A stretch of DNA of 37,893 bases, taken from Alphaproteobacteria bacterium (GTDB lineage Bacteria; Pseudomonadota; Alphaproteobacteria; Micavibrionales; Micavibrionaceae). The DNA is taken from NCBI GenBank assembly GCA_002401965.1, contig NVUR01000028.1:1-37893 (forward strand). The letters are read 5' to 3'. The notes under the pieces were generated by a model, which had not been told where the DNA came from, searched no databases, and saw only the letters and a list, made by a program, of their open reading frames with translations. Positions 18,597-26,636 of this stretch are shown in pieces. Position 1 is the stretch's first letter; every line of letters begins with the position of its first letter. Both the position numbers and the translations under genes were made by a program.

Positions 18597-20495
18597 TTAA
18601 GAAAGCCCAAAATAGTATTTTGCAACAAACATATATGCAATCCACATAACAATAACAAGGGGGACGCCTGCCTTGATAAAATCTCTAAACTTATACTGCC
18701 CCGGCCCCATAACCAATAAATTCGTTTGATAACCAATCGGGGAAGCAAAAGAACAATTAGCGGCAAAAACAACAGTCACCGCAAAGATATAGGATAAATC
18801 AAATTCCAGATCAGGCGGCGTTTCGATTTGCGCGGCAAGATTTAACGCAATCGGCGTAAATAAAATCGCACAAGCATTATTGGTTAAAACATTCGTGGTA
18901 ATGGCCACAATGATGAAAAGTAACGACGCCAACAATAATGGGGAAGAAGAGAATGGTGAATGCAAAATCAAATCAGCGATATAATTCGCTCCCCCCGTCA
19001 CTTGTAATGCCCCCCCTAAAGCGAGCATCGATCCAACCAATAAAAATATCTTACGATCAATCGCGCGCGTTGCTTGACGAATATTTAGACACCCCGTTCC
19101 AATCATTGCAACAGCTCCTGCAAAGGCCGCAACAGGAATTGTTAGAAAACCAAGGGCTGCACCACTAATCGCTGCAAGAAAGATAATAATCGCGATTGGT
19201 GCTTTCCCCGGAACCGGTAAATCTTTTTTGGATCCTGACAGAACGATAAAATCCGGATTACGCCTTAGATTATTAATGCGGTTATGCTTTCCCGCAATTA
19301 GCAAAACGTCACCTGCCTCCAGCCTGATGCGCCCTAAACGGCGACGTACAACACGCGCACGGCGCTGTATTCCCAAGACGATAGCACCAAATCTTTTATG
19401 AAAGCTCACATGGTCGAGTGACATATCAATCATACGCGATGCCGGCGTAATCATTATCTTTGCAAGAACGCGTGTTTCAGCAGCTTGTAAAACAGATCCT
19501 TCGCCTCCCTCATCATCAAGGTTATCATCACCATCTATGATCTCTGCTTCTTCCTCGGACAATAAAAAACCGGGATATTGCATCAATAAAGACCCTAATG
19601 TTTGACGCGTTGCGGCAACAATTAATATATCACCACTGTGAATGCGATGTCCTTCGAATGGTGGCAAGATCAAATGCCCTCCACGCTGAATCAGCTTCAC
19701 ATTCATATCTTTTAACGCGGAGAATTTTCCATCGACACATTCCGCGCCGACAAGTTTGCTGTCCTCTGCAATATCAAGTTCAGCAACGAATTCGGTTTCC
19801 CCACCGACCAGCTCTTCCTTAATGGATGCGCGATTTGGCAAAGTGCGCGGCACGACTAAAATAACGTAGATAAACCCGACGCTCGCCAACATTGCACCGG
19901 GAATCGCAAAATCAAAAAAACCAAGAGGCGCGTACCCTACTTCAACCATAGAACTGGAGACAAGCATGTTGGTTGAAGAACCAACCAAAGTCACCATACC
20001 GCCCAAAATAGCAACATAACTGAGCGGCATCATCATTCGGCTGGCTGGCGTCCCGACAGAATGCAGAACCGCTTGCATCACCGGTATTGCAATAATAACC
20101 AAGGGTGTATTGTTCATGAAAGCACTTAGAACCATCACGAAGACCAGAATCGCAAAAACAGACAGCCATGCATATTTTTTGTTCTCGAAAACGAAGAGAT
20201 TGGTTAGAAAGCGTAATGAATCCGTATGAATCATCGCCTGCCCCATCACCAACAAAGCCAGAACCGCAATCAATGACGGATTCGCAAAGCCAGATAAAAT
20301 AATCTCTGGATCTAACAAGTTATTCTGGTTTTCATCAACAATCGAAAATATTTGCCCGTAAAGCAGCAAAATCGTCATCAAGAAAACGCTGGTCACTTCC
20401 AATGGGAATTTCTCGCGGACGAACGCATACACCGCGCATCCTGTAAGGCACAACATAAACCACATATGAAAACTGGAATCGATTACAAAACCCAA
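18597..20495 (-). CDS. SLC13-family permease with TrkA-C domains
   Basis: A 632-residue inner-membrane permease of the divalent anion:Na+ symporter (DASS/SLC13) group. Membrane segments fill about 10-210 and 425-630. Between them are two soluble RCK_C/TrkA-C-like modules (about 225-310 and 335-415, with LVGAECVDGKFSAL, HSGDILIVAA and AGDVLLIAGK). Motifs include FMNNTPLVIIAIPVM and the helix-turn TLVGSSTNMLVSS (about 170-182), repeated in the second half as LTNNACAILFTPIAL and SFASPIGYQTNLLVM. Substrate is probably sulfate or another small anion by family, not determinable here. It begins 74 bases after the lptD stop, with a hairpin between them. Confidence 0.88.
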   Translation of the reverse strand: MGFVIDSSFHMWFMLCLTGCAVYAFVREKFPLEVTSVFLMTILLLYGQIFSIVDENQNNLLDPEIILSGFANPSLIAVLALLVMGQAMIHTDSLRFLTNLFVFENKKYAWLSVFAILVFVMVLSAFMNNTPLVIIAIPVMQAVLHSVGTPASRMMMPLSYVAILGGMVTLVGSSTNMLVSSSMVEVGYAPLGFFDFAIPGAMLASVGFIYVILVVPRTLPNRASIKEELVGGETEFVAELDIAEDSKLVGAECVDGKFSALKDMNVKLIQRGGHLILPPFEGHRIHSGDILIVAATRQTLGSLLMQYPGFLLSEEEAEIIDGDDNLDDEGGEGSVLQAAETRVLAKIMITPASRMIDMSLDHVSFHKRFGAIVLGIQRRARVVRRRLGRIRLEAGDVLLIAGKHNRINNLRRNPDFIVLSGSKKDLPVPGKAPIAIIIFLAAISGAALGFLTIPVAAFAGAVAMIGTGCLNIRQATRAIDRKIFLLVGSMLALGGALQVTGGANYIADLILHSPFSSSPLLLASLLFIIVAITTNVLTNNACAILFTPIALNLAAQIETPPDLEFDLSYIFAVTVVFAANCSFASPIGYQTNLLVMGPGQYKFRDFIKAGVPLVIVMWIAYMFVAKYYFGLS

Positions 20496-20545
20496 GACTA
20501 TTCCTCATTACATTATCGAAGCAGAAGTGTACTCTATTTTGCACA

Positions 20546-20564
20546 AATTTAGAAAATCTAAATT
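20546..20564 (-). terminator. AT-rich hairpin after lptD
   Basis: A perfect 8-bp inverted repeat, AATTTAGA / TCTAAATT, with a 3-base loop lies five bases beyond the lptD stop codon. It may end the lptD transcript or protect its 3' end. The stem is weak (AT-rich) and is followed on the minus strand by only a short T-run, so the call is tentative. Confidence 0.35.
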
Positions 20565-20568
20565 GGGG

Positions 20569-22806
20569 TTATTCTTCACCACCACCAATTTGAACCCCCG
20601 ACGTTTCAAATTCGCCTAGGTTTTTAAGCCCTATACGAAACATAACTTCTGTTCCGCTGTCTCCCGATGAATCATCGGTAAGGGTTCTTTGTCCAATCAT
20701 AGAAAGGGAAATACATTGGCCGATGTAATCCACACCAAAATTGGCTTTACGAAGACCGGGGTTATCACCAAGATCATGGCGCGCCGAACCAAAAATACGC
20801 CAATTATCATTTATATAATAGGCTGCGGAATTACGGATTTGTTCACGGGTTTCATTAATATCTGTGCCGCCCAATCCTTTTGCGTATAAGTAACGTGACG
20901 ACAATGTTAAATCACCTATGTTTGCAGACGCATCAACTTCATGGCGTTGAGAATGTAAGCTTTCATTATCCAACTGGAAGCGATAATCCAGCGTATAATC
21001 CCCCTGATAACTCCCTGAGATTTGCCCAACGACATCAGAATCACGACCGTCTAGCCCTGATCCACGTGAAAACGGATTATCATCTTCTTCAAAACGATAG
21101 CTCTGCCCAAGGAAAGCCTCTCCATAACTGCCGCCATTGCCATATAATCCTGTTCTTAAGCCGTATGTGACATGAGATTGATCCTCGACACCATCAACTC
21201 CGGGGAAACGATCTGCCTCAAATAAGTTTAATGTATCAATTTGAACATCCTGACTATCCTCATTGGGGATATCATCATCAATACTAATATTAGGGGCAAA
21301 GGTAAGAGACACCATAGGCTCAATCACCATTTGTGATGTCTCAAACTGTTTTGCAATCGGATAACTGGTGAATGAATGAATGTAGCCGAAGGCTCTGCCT
21401 TCTCTGGAGTTCCCATCAATCAAACTATTACCGACAGAACCCGTGCGATCATTGACGTCATAGAGTGTTCCTTGCGCGTTTGCATCTAAAACAGAAACAA
21501 GCCCATAGTCAGATACAAAACGCCTTTTCCAGCCAAGTGCCGCATGCACTCTGTTCATATCTTGCTCTTTATTATCACGCAATAAGCCAAGCAAAGACGC
21601 ATCAATGCTCCACCGTCCACCAATCACAGGCATTTGCCCCGGCTCACCTAAAAAACTAGCCTGTATTTCGGGTAGGACATGTGGCTGATCCTCTTGATTT
21701 TCCTCAATGCGTAAATCCTGAAACGCCAACAAACGTCCAACAGCATAATTACGCCCTGAGAAACGCTCAATATATAGTTCATTTTCAAGAACATCATCAC
21801 TATCGAAATCGTATTGACGCAAATATTGATCATCCGAAGAGACATCCAGCTTGATACCGCTGCGCCATTTATTATTGATATTCCATAAACCATCAACAGA
21901 TAAATGCCCTCTGAACGCTTCATCTTGTTCAACATTTTGCCCCGAATCTCTTTCAGTGCGCTTGGAATAAGTGACACTGCCATCAGCCACAAGTGACGCA
22001 TTATCCCAACGTTGCCGCCATTCCAACATTCCCATCGGCGCGGCATCTGTCATCACCATAACGCCAGCCGTTAAATCTTTCTCTGGTGCAATATTCCAGT
22101 AATAGCTACTCTGGACAAATGTTCCTAAATCACTTTTAAAACCAGCAGAAGGCGTTAAAAATCCGCTCTTACGCTTCACAGAACCATCAGGATGCGCGAA
22201 ATACGGCAGATATGCCACTGGCACGCCCTTTACCTCAAAACGTGCATTACGGTAACGCACAACCTTATTTTCTTTATCATGCTCGACCTCTGATGCGCGA
22301 ATCTGCCACAAGGGTGCTTCATCGGGATTATCCTTACAAGACTCACATGGCGTATAAAACGCATTTTTCATAATCGTCGAGTTACCACCCACATGACGAC
22401 CATTTGATGCTTTAAACCGTGATCCATCAACCAGAAACGTTTTAAGCCCCTCAACAAAACCATCCTTCAGCGCATTATTAAACTCTGCGCGATCCGCATA
22501 ATGCTTGTCACCATTAAGATCTATAAACTCAACATTACCTGTCGCGACAACAGTATCTTGCATCAAATTATAAACAATTTGATCGGCTTTAACGGTTTTA
22601 CCGTCTTGTATCAAAATCACATCACCCGATGCGGTTACAATTTGACCACCATCATCATGCACCAATTTATCTGCCTGCAAATCAACAGGCGATTCTCTGC
22701 TCTCCGCGGCAGAAACAGAGTGCGACAAAGACAGAAGTGCAAAACAGCTTATCCCTGTAATAAAAAGCCTGCGTACAGAAAATAATATATGTGATTTTTG
22801 TATCAT
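20569..22806 (-). CDS. lptD: LPS-assembly outer-membrane protein LptD
   Basis: A 745-residue LptD that, with LptE, inserts lipopolysaccharide into the outer membrane. A signal peptide (about 1-33, ending VSAAES) precedes an LptA/OstA-like jelly-roll (about 40-150, VDLQADKLVHDDGGQIVTASG). The conserved YTPCESC pair (C154, C157) and a C-terminal Cys in DYIGQCISLSM (C698) match conserved LptD positions that form disulfides in characterised proteins. The remainder is a large beta-barrel. The protein ends in an acidic tail (IGGGEE). Partners such as surA or pdxA are not adjacent, unlike the common order in other alphaproteobacteria. Confidence 0.95.
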   Translation of the reverse strand: MIQKSHILFSVRRLFITGISCFALLSLSHSVSAAESRESPVDLQADKLVHDDGGQIVTASGDVILIQDGKTVKADQIVYNLMQDTVVATGNVEFIDLNGDKHYADRAEFNNALKDGFVEGLKTFLVDGSRFKASNGRHVGGNSTIMKNAFYTPCESCKDNPDEAPLWQIRASEVEHDKENKVVRYRNARFEVKGVPVAYLPYFAHPDGSVKRKSGFLTPSAGFKSDLGTFVQSSYYWNIAPEKDLTAGVMVMTDAAPMGMLEWRQRWDNASLVADGSVTYSKRTERDSGQNVEQDEAFRGHLSVDGLWNINNKWRSGIKLDVSSDDQYLRQYDFDSDDVLENELYIERFSGRNYAVGRLLAFQDLRIEENQEDQPHVLPEIQASFLGEPGQMPVIGGRWSIDASLLGLLRDNKEQDMNRVHAALGWKRRFVSDYGLVSVLDANAQGTLYDVNDRTGSVGNSLIDGNSREGRAFGYIHSFTSYPIAKQFETSQMVIEPMVSLTFAPNISIDDDIPNEDSQDVQIDTLNLFEADRFPGVDGVEDQSHVTYGLRTGLYGNGGSYGEAFLGQSYRFEEDDNPFSRGSGLDGRDSDVVGQISGSYQGDYTLDYRFQLDNESLHSQRHEVDASANIGDLTLSSRYLYAKGLGGTDINETREQIRNSAAYYINDNWRIFGSARHDLGDNPGLRKANFGVDYIGQCISLSMIGQRTLTDDSSGDSGTEVMFRIGLKNLGEFETSGVQIGGGEE

Positions 22807-22959
22807 TAGAGTCAGCCAGTATGTCCTTAGAATCTATATTGGAACCTACATATAGTTTTGAGTTTTCATCCCATAAAGTCAATAGAGGAGCATAATTAAC
22901 ACGATTAAATACTCACAAATGTTGTGTTTATTTTTTGCGTTCGTTCCCCGAACAAAATA

Positions 22960-23352
22960 TTATGCTTTCAAAATGGGGTTTCCTGCATTAACCCAGGCCT
23001 TAATTCCCCCTGCCATCGATAAAACATTGCTGTAACCCATTTTTTGCAGGTTATCAGCAACCAAAGCTGAGCGATTTCCACCACCGCAATACAGCACAAT
23101 TTTATCATCCTTACTCTCAACAAGCGTATGAATTTTGGCCTCAGCCCAACCTTTACTAAGAAATTCAGACTTCTCAATGTGGTATTGATCGAACTCGTCT
23201 TTATCACGCACATCAATCAAGCAAAATAAAACGCCTCCACTTTGCATTGCCCTAACATCATCAATACTCACTTCCTGAATACGACTTTTTGCATCATCAC
23301 ATAAAGCATCAAATTCCAGTGCATGATTTAATGTCTTTGTGTTTATGCTCAT
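22960..23352 (-). CDS. Rhodanese-domain sulfurtransferase
   Basis: A 130-residue single-domain rhodanese. The central segment has LIDVRDKDEFDQYHI (45-59), and the active-site loop is YCGGGNRS with nucleophile C89, followed by KMGYSNVLSMAGGIKAW typical of GlpE/PspE-like proteins. It has no signal peptide, so it is cytosolic. ATG 23352 (GGA seven bases upstream) is preferred over an in-frame TTG at 23364. It begins about 15 bases after the RNA helicase stop, so it is in the same transcript. The physiological sulfur acceptor cannot be told from sequence. Confidence 0.88.
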   Translation of the reverse strand: MSINTKTLNHALEFDALCDDAKSRIQEVSIDDVRAMQSGGVLFCLIDVRDKDEFDQYHIEKSEFLSKGWAEAKIHTLVESKDDKIVLYCGGGNRSALVADNLQKMGYSNVLSMAGGIKAWVNAGNPILKA

Positions 23353-23367
23353 AATATTATCCAATAA

Positions 23368-24696
23368 TTATTTGAAAAAAGCGGGGACATCATCGCCAAA
23401 ACCAGCAGAGTCGGCACTTTCATTTTTATTATCATGTGTATGGCTGGATTTTTTCTTCGGCACATTCGGCGTTTTTTGCGCGGAGTGTGGGGGTTTAGAA
23501 GCCGAAGGTTTTGGATTCGATTGAGGCTTTGAACGCTCTCTAGAACCCGTGTCGCCTTTTGAGGTTGAGACTGAACGCTCACCGCCCATATCAACGATTT
23601 CAATTTCCTTACCTATACGCTTAATCACTGCGTTCAATTGCTTATCATCATATTTCGTGACCAACATCCATGCGCGACCCGTTTCACCGGCGCGACCTGT
23701 CCGCCCGACGCGATGCACATAATCATCAGGCGCACCAGGCACGTCATAGTTAAACACGTGGGAAACCGACGCGACATCAATACCGCGCGCGGCAACGTCA
23801 CTGCACACAAGCAACGGTATTTTACCGGCTTTGAATTCTTCCAGCGTTTTTGTGCGCGAAACCTGCGCCATATCACCATGCAATGGACGGGCATCATGGC
23901 CTCTGCCTTGCAGCCATTTACTTAAGGCATCAACATCGCGCTTGCGATTACAGAAGATAAACGCGGTTTTCACTTTTTCCTGTTTGATAATTTTTTCTAA
24001 AATAGCATTTTTGCCCTTTGGCGAAACATTCACCCTAAATTGCTGAACGGTAACAGCCGTCGAAGCAGGCGGAGAAACGGCCACTTCTCTGGGGTTACTC
24101 AAGAATTTCTCAGTCAGCTTTTTAATCTCCGGTGCCATTGTCGCAGAAAACAACAATGTCTGGCGAATAGGTGGCAAGTGAGAACAAATCTTCTCAATAT
24201 CAGGAATGAACCCCATATCCAGCATACGATCTGCTTCATCAATCACCAGAATTTTAATATCATTCAGCAAAATTTTGCCGCGTTCGAACAGGTCAATCAG
24301 GCGACCCGGTGTTGCAATCAGAACATCGGCGCCACGATCAAGGATTTTTATTTGCTCAGCCATAGACGATCCGCCAACCAGCAAAGCCTTCGTCAGTTTG
24401 GAATTTTTACCGTATGTATCAAAATTTTCGGCGATCTGTGCGGCAAGTTCGCGCGTTGGGGAAAGAATAAGAGAGCGCGGCATACGTGCCTTTGCACGTC
24501 CACCTGCCAGAATTTCAATCATCGGCAAGGTAAAGCCCGCCGTCTTTCCTGTTCCTGTTTGCGCCAAGCCAACGACATCGCGCGACATCAAGATATGCGG
24601 AATTGCCTTTTCCTGTATCGGGGTCGGTGTATCATATCCACAATCTTTAATCGCGTCTAATATCGGGGCACTGAGGCCTAATTCTTCAAAATTCAT
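23368..24696 (-). CDS. rhlE: DEAD-box RNA helicase (RhlE-type)
   Basis: A 442-residue ATP-dependent RNA helicase. Motifs in order: Q motif TPTPIQEKAIP (23-33), I AQTGTGKT (45-52), Ia PTRELAAQI (80-88), TPGR (129-132), II DEAD (153-156), III SAT (184-186), and VI HRVGRTGRAGETG (about 331-343). The helicase core ends near 375. The tail (about 375-442) is low-complexity, rich in Ser, Lys, Pro and Asn, and probably binds RNA non-specifically. RhlE proteins act in ribosome assembly and RNA turnover, often in the cold. It is divergent from gshB. Confidence 0.93.
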   Translation of the reverse strand: MNFEELGLSAPILDAIKDCGYDTPTPIQEKAIPHILMSRDVVGLAQTGTGKTAGFTLPMIEILAGGRAKARMPRSLILSPTRELAAQIAENFDTYGKNSKLTKALLVGGSSMAEQIKILDRGADVLIATPGRLIDLFERGKILLNDIKILVIDEADRMLDMGFIPDIEKICSHLPPIRQTLLFSATMAPEIKKLTEKFLSNPREVAVSPPASTAVTVQQFRVNVSPKGKNAILEKIIKQEKVKTAFIFCNRKRDVDALSKWLQGRGHDARPLHGDMAQVSRTKTLEEFKAGKIPLLVCSDVAARGIDVASVSHVFNYDVPGAPDDYVHRVGRTGRAGETGRAWMLVTKYDDKQLNAVIKRIGKEIEIVDMGGERSVSTSKGDTGSRERSKPQSNPKPSASKPPHSAQKTPNVPKKKSSHTHDNKNESADSAGFGDDVPAFFK

Positions 24697-24777
24697 CTAC
24701 TCTTTTTCAATCTCTATATTTCTTTTCGTATGAATAGCTATTATAAATACAGGAGAAAAGCAACAAAAGTGAGTCAA

Positions 24778-25725
24778 ATGAGCCTAAAAATCGCAATTCA
24801 GATGGATTCTATCCAAAATATCGACATTAATCAGGACAGCACCTTCGTCCTTGCCTTGGAGGCTCAAAAGCGCGGATACACCTTGTATCACTATCTTACG
24901 CCGACTTTATGCCTTGAAGATGGGCAGGTTACCGCCCGTGCCAACAAACTCGAGGTACGGCGCGAGCAGGGCAACCACTTTACCCTTGGTGAAAGCGAGA
25001 TTATCAACCTCAGATCCGATATTGATATGGTTTTGATGCGCCAAGACCCGCCTTTTGACATGGCTTATATTACCGCCACACATATTTTAGATCATATTGT
25101 GGATGATACGTTGGTGATGAATAACCCTGCAGAGGTGCGTAATGCACCGGAAAAACTGCTGGTGACGCATTTCACTGATCTTGCCCCACCGACACTTATT
25201 ACCTCGGACGAAGAATCACTGCGGGACTTCTATAAGAGGCACGGCAATGTCATTTTAAAACCGCTCTACGGCAATGGCGGCGAGCAGGTTTATCATATTG
25301 ACGAGAACAGCTTTAATTTCAATACTTTGCTGGAGATGTTCGAGAAATTCTATAAAGAGCCGATCATCATACAAAAATACCTTCCTGAGGCGCGTAAAGG
25401 TGATAAACGCATTATCCTGATTGAAGGAGAGCCTGAGGGCGCGATCTTGCGCGTTCCTGCGGCGGATGATGCGCGTGCCAATTTCCATGCAGGCGGCAGT
25501 GCCCAGAAAACAACACTGACCGAGCGGGAAAAAGAAATTTGCGCCGAAATCGCGCCTGAGCTTAAAAAACGTGGGCTGGTCTTTGTTGGTATTGATGTGA
25601 TCGGTGATTACCTAACTGAAATTAATGTAACATCACCGACAGGATTACAAGAAATCAACGCACTGGACGGGGTTTGTCTGGAAGCACAGCTTTGGGATGC
25701 TTTTGAAGCACGGTTAAAAACATGA
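24778..25725 (+). CDS. gshB: Glutathione synthetase
   Basis: A 315-residue ATP-grasp ligase adding glycine to gamma-glutamylcysteine. The opening MSLKIAIQMDSIQNIDINQD is typical of proteobacterial GshB. VLMRQDPPFDMAYI (about 91-104), VILKPLYGNGGEQVYHI (about 160-176), IIQKYLPEA and the Mg-binding FVGIDVIGDYLTEINVTSPTG near the C-terminus complete the fold. ATG 24778 is chosen because it gives the canonical N-terminus; GTG 24769, better placed behind AGGAG at 24751, would add three residues. An ATG at 24730 would add 16 unlikely residues. It overlaps hisI by four bases. gshA is not in the window. Confidence 0.94.
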   Translation: MSLKIAIQMDSIQNIDINQDSTFVLALEAQKRGYTLYHYLTPTLCLEDGQVTARANKLEVRREQGNHFTLGESEIINLRSDIDMVLMRQDPPFDMAYITATHILDHIVDDTLVMNNPAEVRNAPEKLLVTHFTDLAPPTLITSDEESLRDFYKRHGNVILKPLYGNGGEQVYHIDENSFNFNTLLEMFEKFYKEPIIIQKYLPEARKGDKRIILIEGEPEGAILRVPAADDARANFHAGGSAQKTTLTEREKEICAEIAPELKKRGLVFVGIDVIGDYLTEINVTSPTGLQEINALDGVCLEAQLWDAFEARLKT

Positions 25726-26150
25726 GCAAGCACGAAATGGAAGAAAGCCTAGACTTCACACCAAAATTCGATGAAAAGGGATTGATCCCATGTGTCGCGA
25801 CTTGCGACAAAACGGGCGATGTTTTGATGTTTGCCTTTATGGATGAAGAAGCATTGAACAAAACCATCGAAACGGGCGAGGCGCATTATTGGTCTCGCAG
25901 CCGTAAATCTTTATGGCATAAAGGTGCGACCAGTGGTCATATTCAAAAAGTTACCGAAATGCGCACGGATTGTGACCAAGATTGCATCTGGATTAAGGTC
26001 AAAACGGATGAGGGCGCATGCCACACAGGCAGAAAATCTTGCTTTTACAGAAAGATACAAGGTGATCTTAATGTTAAAATGGCGTTTATTGATGAAAAGA
26101 AGCTATTTAACCCTGATGATGTCTATAAGGGAGAATGCACGGATAAATAA
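25722..26150 (+). CDS. hisI: Phosphoribosyl-AMP cyclohydrolase
   Basis: A 142-residue HisI, hydrolysing phosphoribosyl-AMP in the third step of histidine synthesis. Signatures are MFAFMDEEALNKTIETGEAHYWSRSR (about 36-61, split here as MFAFMDEEALNKT and AHYWSRSR), LWHKGATSGH, and metal-binding Cys and Asp in TDCDQDC (about 86-92) and CHTGRKSCFY. It is the monofunctional form without a HisE domain. It is coupled to gshB by an ATGA overlap, an unusual pairing of pathways. Its last 28 bases overlap the end of the convergent membrane-protein gene. Confidence 0.95.
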   Translation: MSKHEMEESLDFTPKFDEKGLIPCVATCDKTGDVLMFAFMDEEALNKTIETGEAHYWSRSRKSLWHKGATSGHIQKVTEMRTDCDQDCIWIKVKTDEGACHTGRKSCFYRKIQGDLNVKMAFIDEKKLFNPDDVYKGECTDK

Positions 26151-26515
26151 ATTATCACGTTAATTACGAATAGAAACGTAGCGATTTTTAATGTCCTTGC
26201 GGTTTTGTTTTTCTTCGTACCACATGGGCCATGGCCACATCCGGTATCATGGCAATCAATGCGCTTGCTGATGAAATGCAAACCCCAGCCAAGCACAAGA
26301 ATAAATGCAGACATTCCGATTAACGGGATTTCCCAATCGTGCATAACGTGGTGCGTGCTTTCCATCCAGACAGGCATCACGCCAATAACGCCCATACCAA
26401 CAAAAATAGTCAGCACACTAAAGATGCTCGGCAACACACAGCAGAAAACATGGCTGACTTCGGATAGGACAACAACCCAAGAGAATATACCTTGCACGCG
26501 TTTTATCTGTGTCAT
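26123..26515 (-). CDS. Small membrane protein with Cys/His clusters, unknown (MerC-like?)
   Basis: A 130-residue protein with about four hydrophobic segments (near 10-29, 32-50, 63-83 and 110-127). It has an HVFCC pair in the first segment (H22, C25, C26) and a Cys/His-rich cytosolic or periplasmic loop CHDTGCGHGPCG (C88, H89, C93, H95, C98). The membrane-embedded Cys pair recalls MerC-type mercury transporters, but the rest is not a clear match; metal binding or transport is an inference. ATG 26515 is preferred to ATG 26521 because AGAGG lies eight bases upstream. A 16-bp palindrome at 26543-26558 precedes it. Its 3' end overlaps hisI tail to tail. Confidence 0.65.
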   Translation of the reverse strand: MTQIKRVQGIFSWVVVLSEVSHVFCCVLPSIFSVLTIFVGMGVIGVMPVWMESTHHVMHDWEIPLIGMSAFILVLGWGLHFISKRIDCHDTGCGHGPCGTKKNKTARTLKIATFLFVINVIIYLSVHSPL

Positions 26516-26542
26516 GTTCATTACCTCTAAAAGGTTGCTTTA

Positions 26543-26558
26543 ATTATCAATTGATAAT
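26543..26558. promoter_or_regulatory. Perfect 16-bp palindrome, candidate operator
   Basis: ATTATCAATTGATAAT is a perfect palindrome 27 bases before the start of the Cys/His-rich membrane protein. It contains GATAAT on the minus strand, which could serve as the -10, so a bound dimer would block transcription. It has the look of Fur-superfamily sites (repeated ATTATC/GATAAT hexamers), but no regulator is encoded next to it. Confidence 0.5.
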
Positions 26559-26636
26559 GGCTTTATAACCGCCCTGCGCTCAATACGCAAAGAAATAATG
26601 ATATATTATAACATAATAGTTTGATTTGCGCGGTGC

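Noticed and set aside
22925-22960. GTTCG/CGAAC hairpin downstream of the rhodanese gene
   Set aside because: Short stem without a T-tract in the direction of transcription; not enough to call a terminator.
24040-24660. 206-codon plus-strand open frame
   Set aside because: It lies wholly antisense to the rhlE helicase, has no recognisable domain or ribosome site, and its composition is that of a shadow frame.
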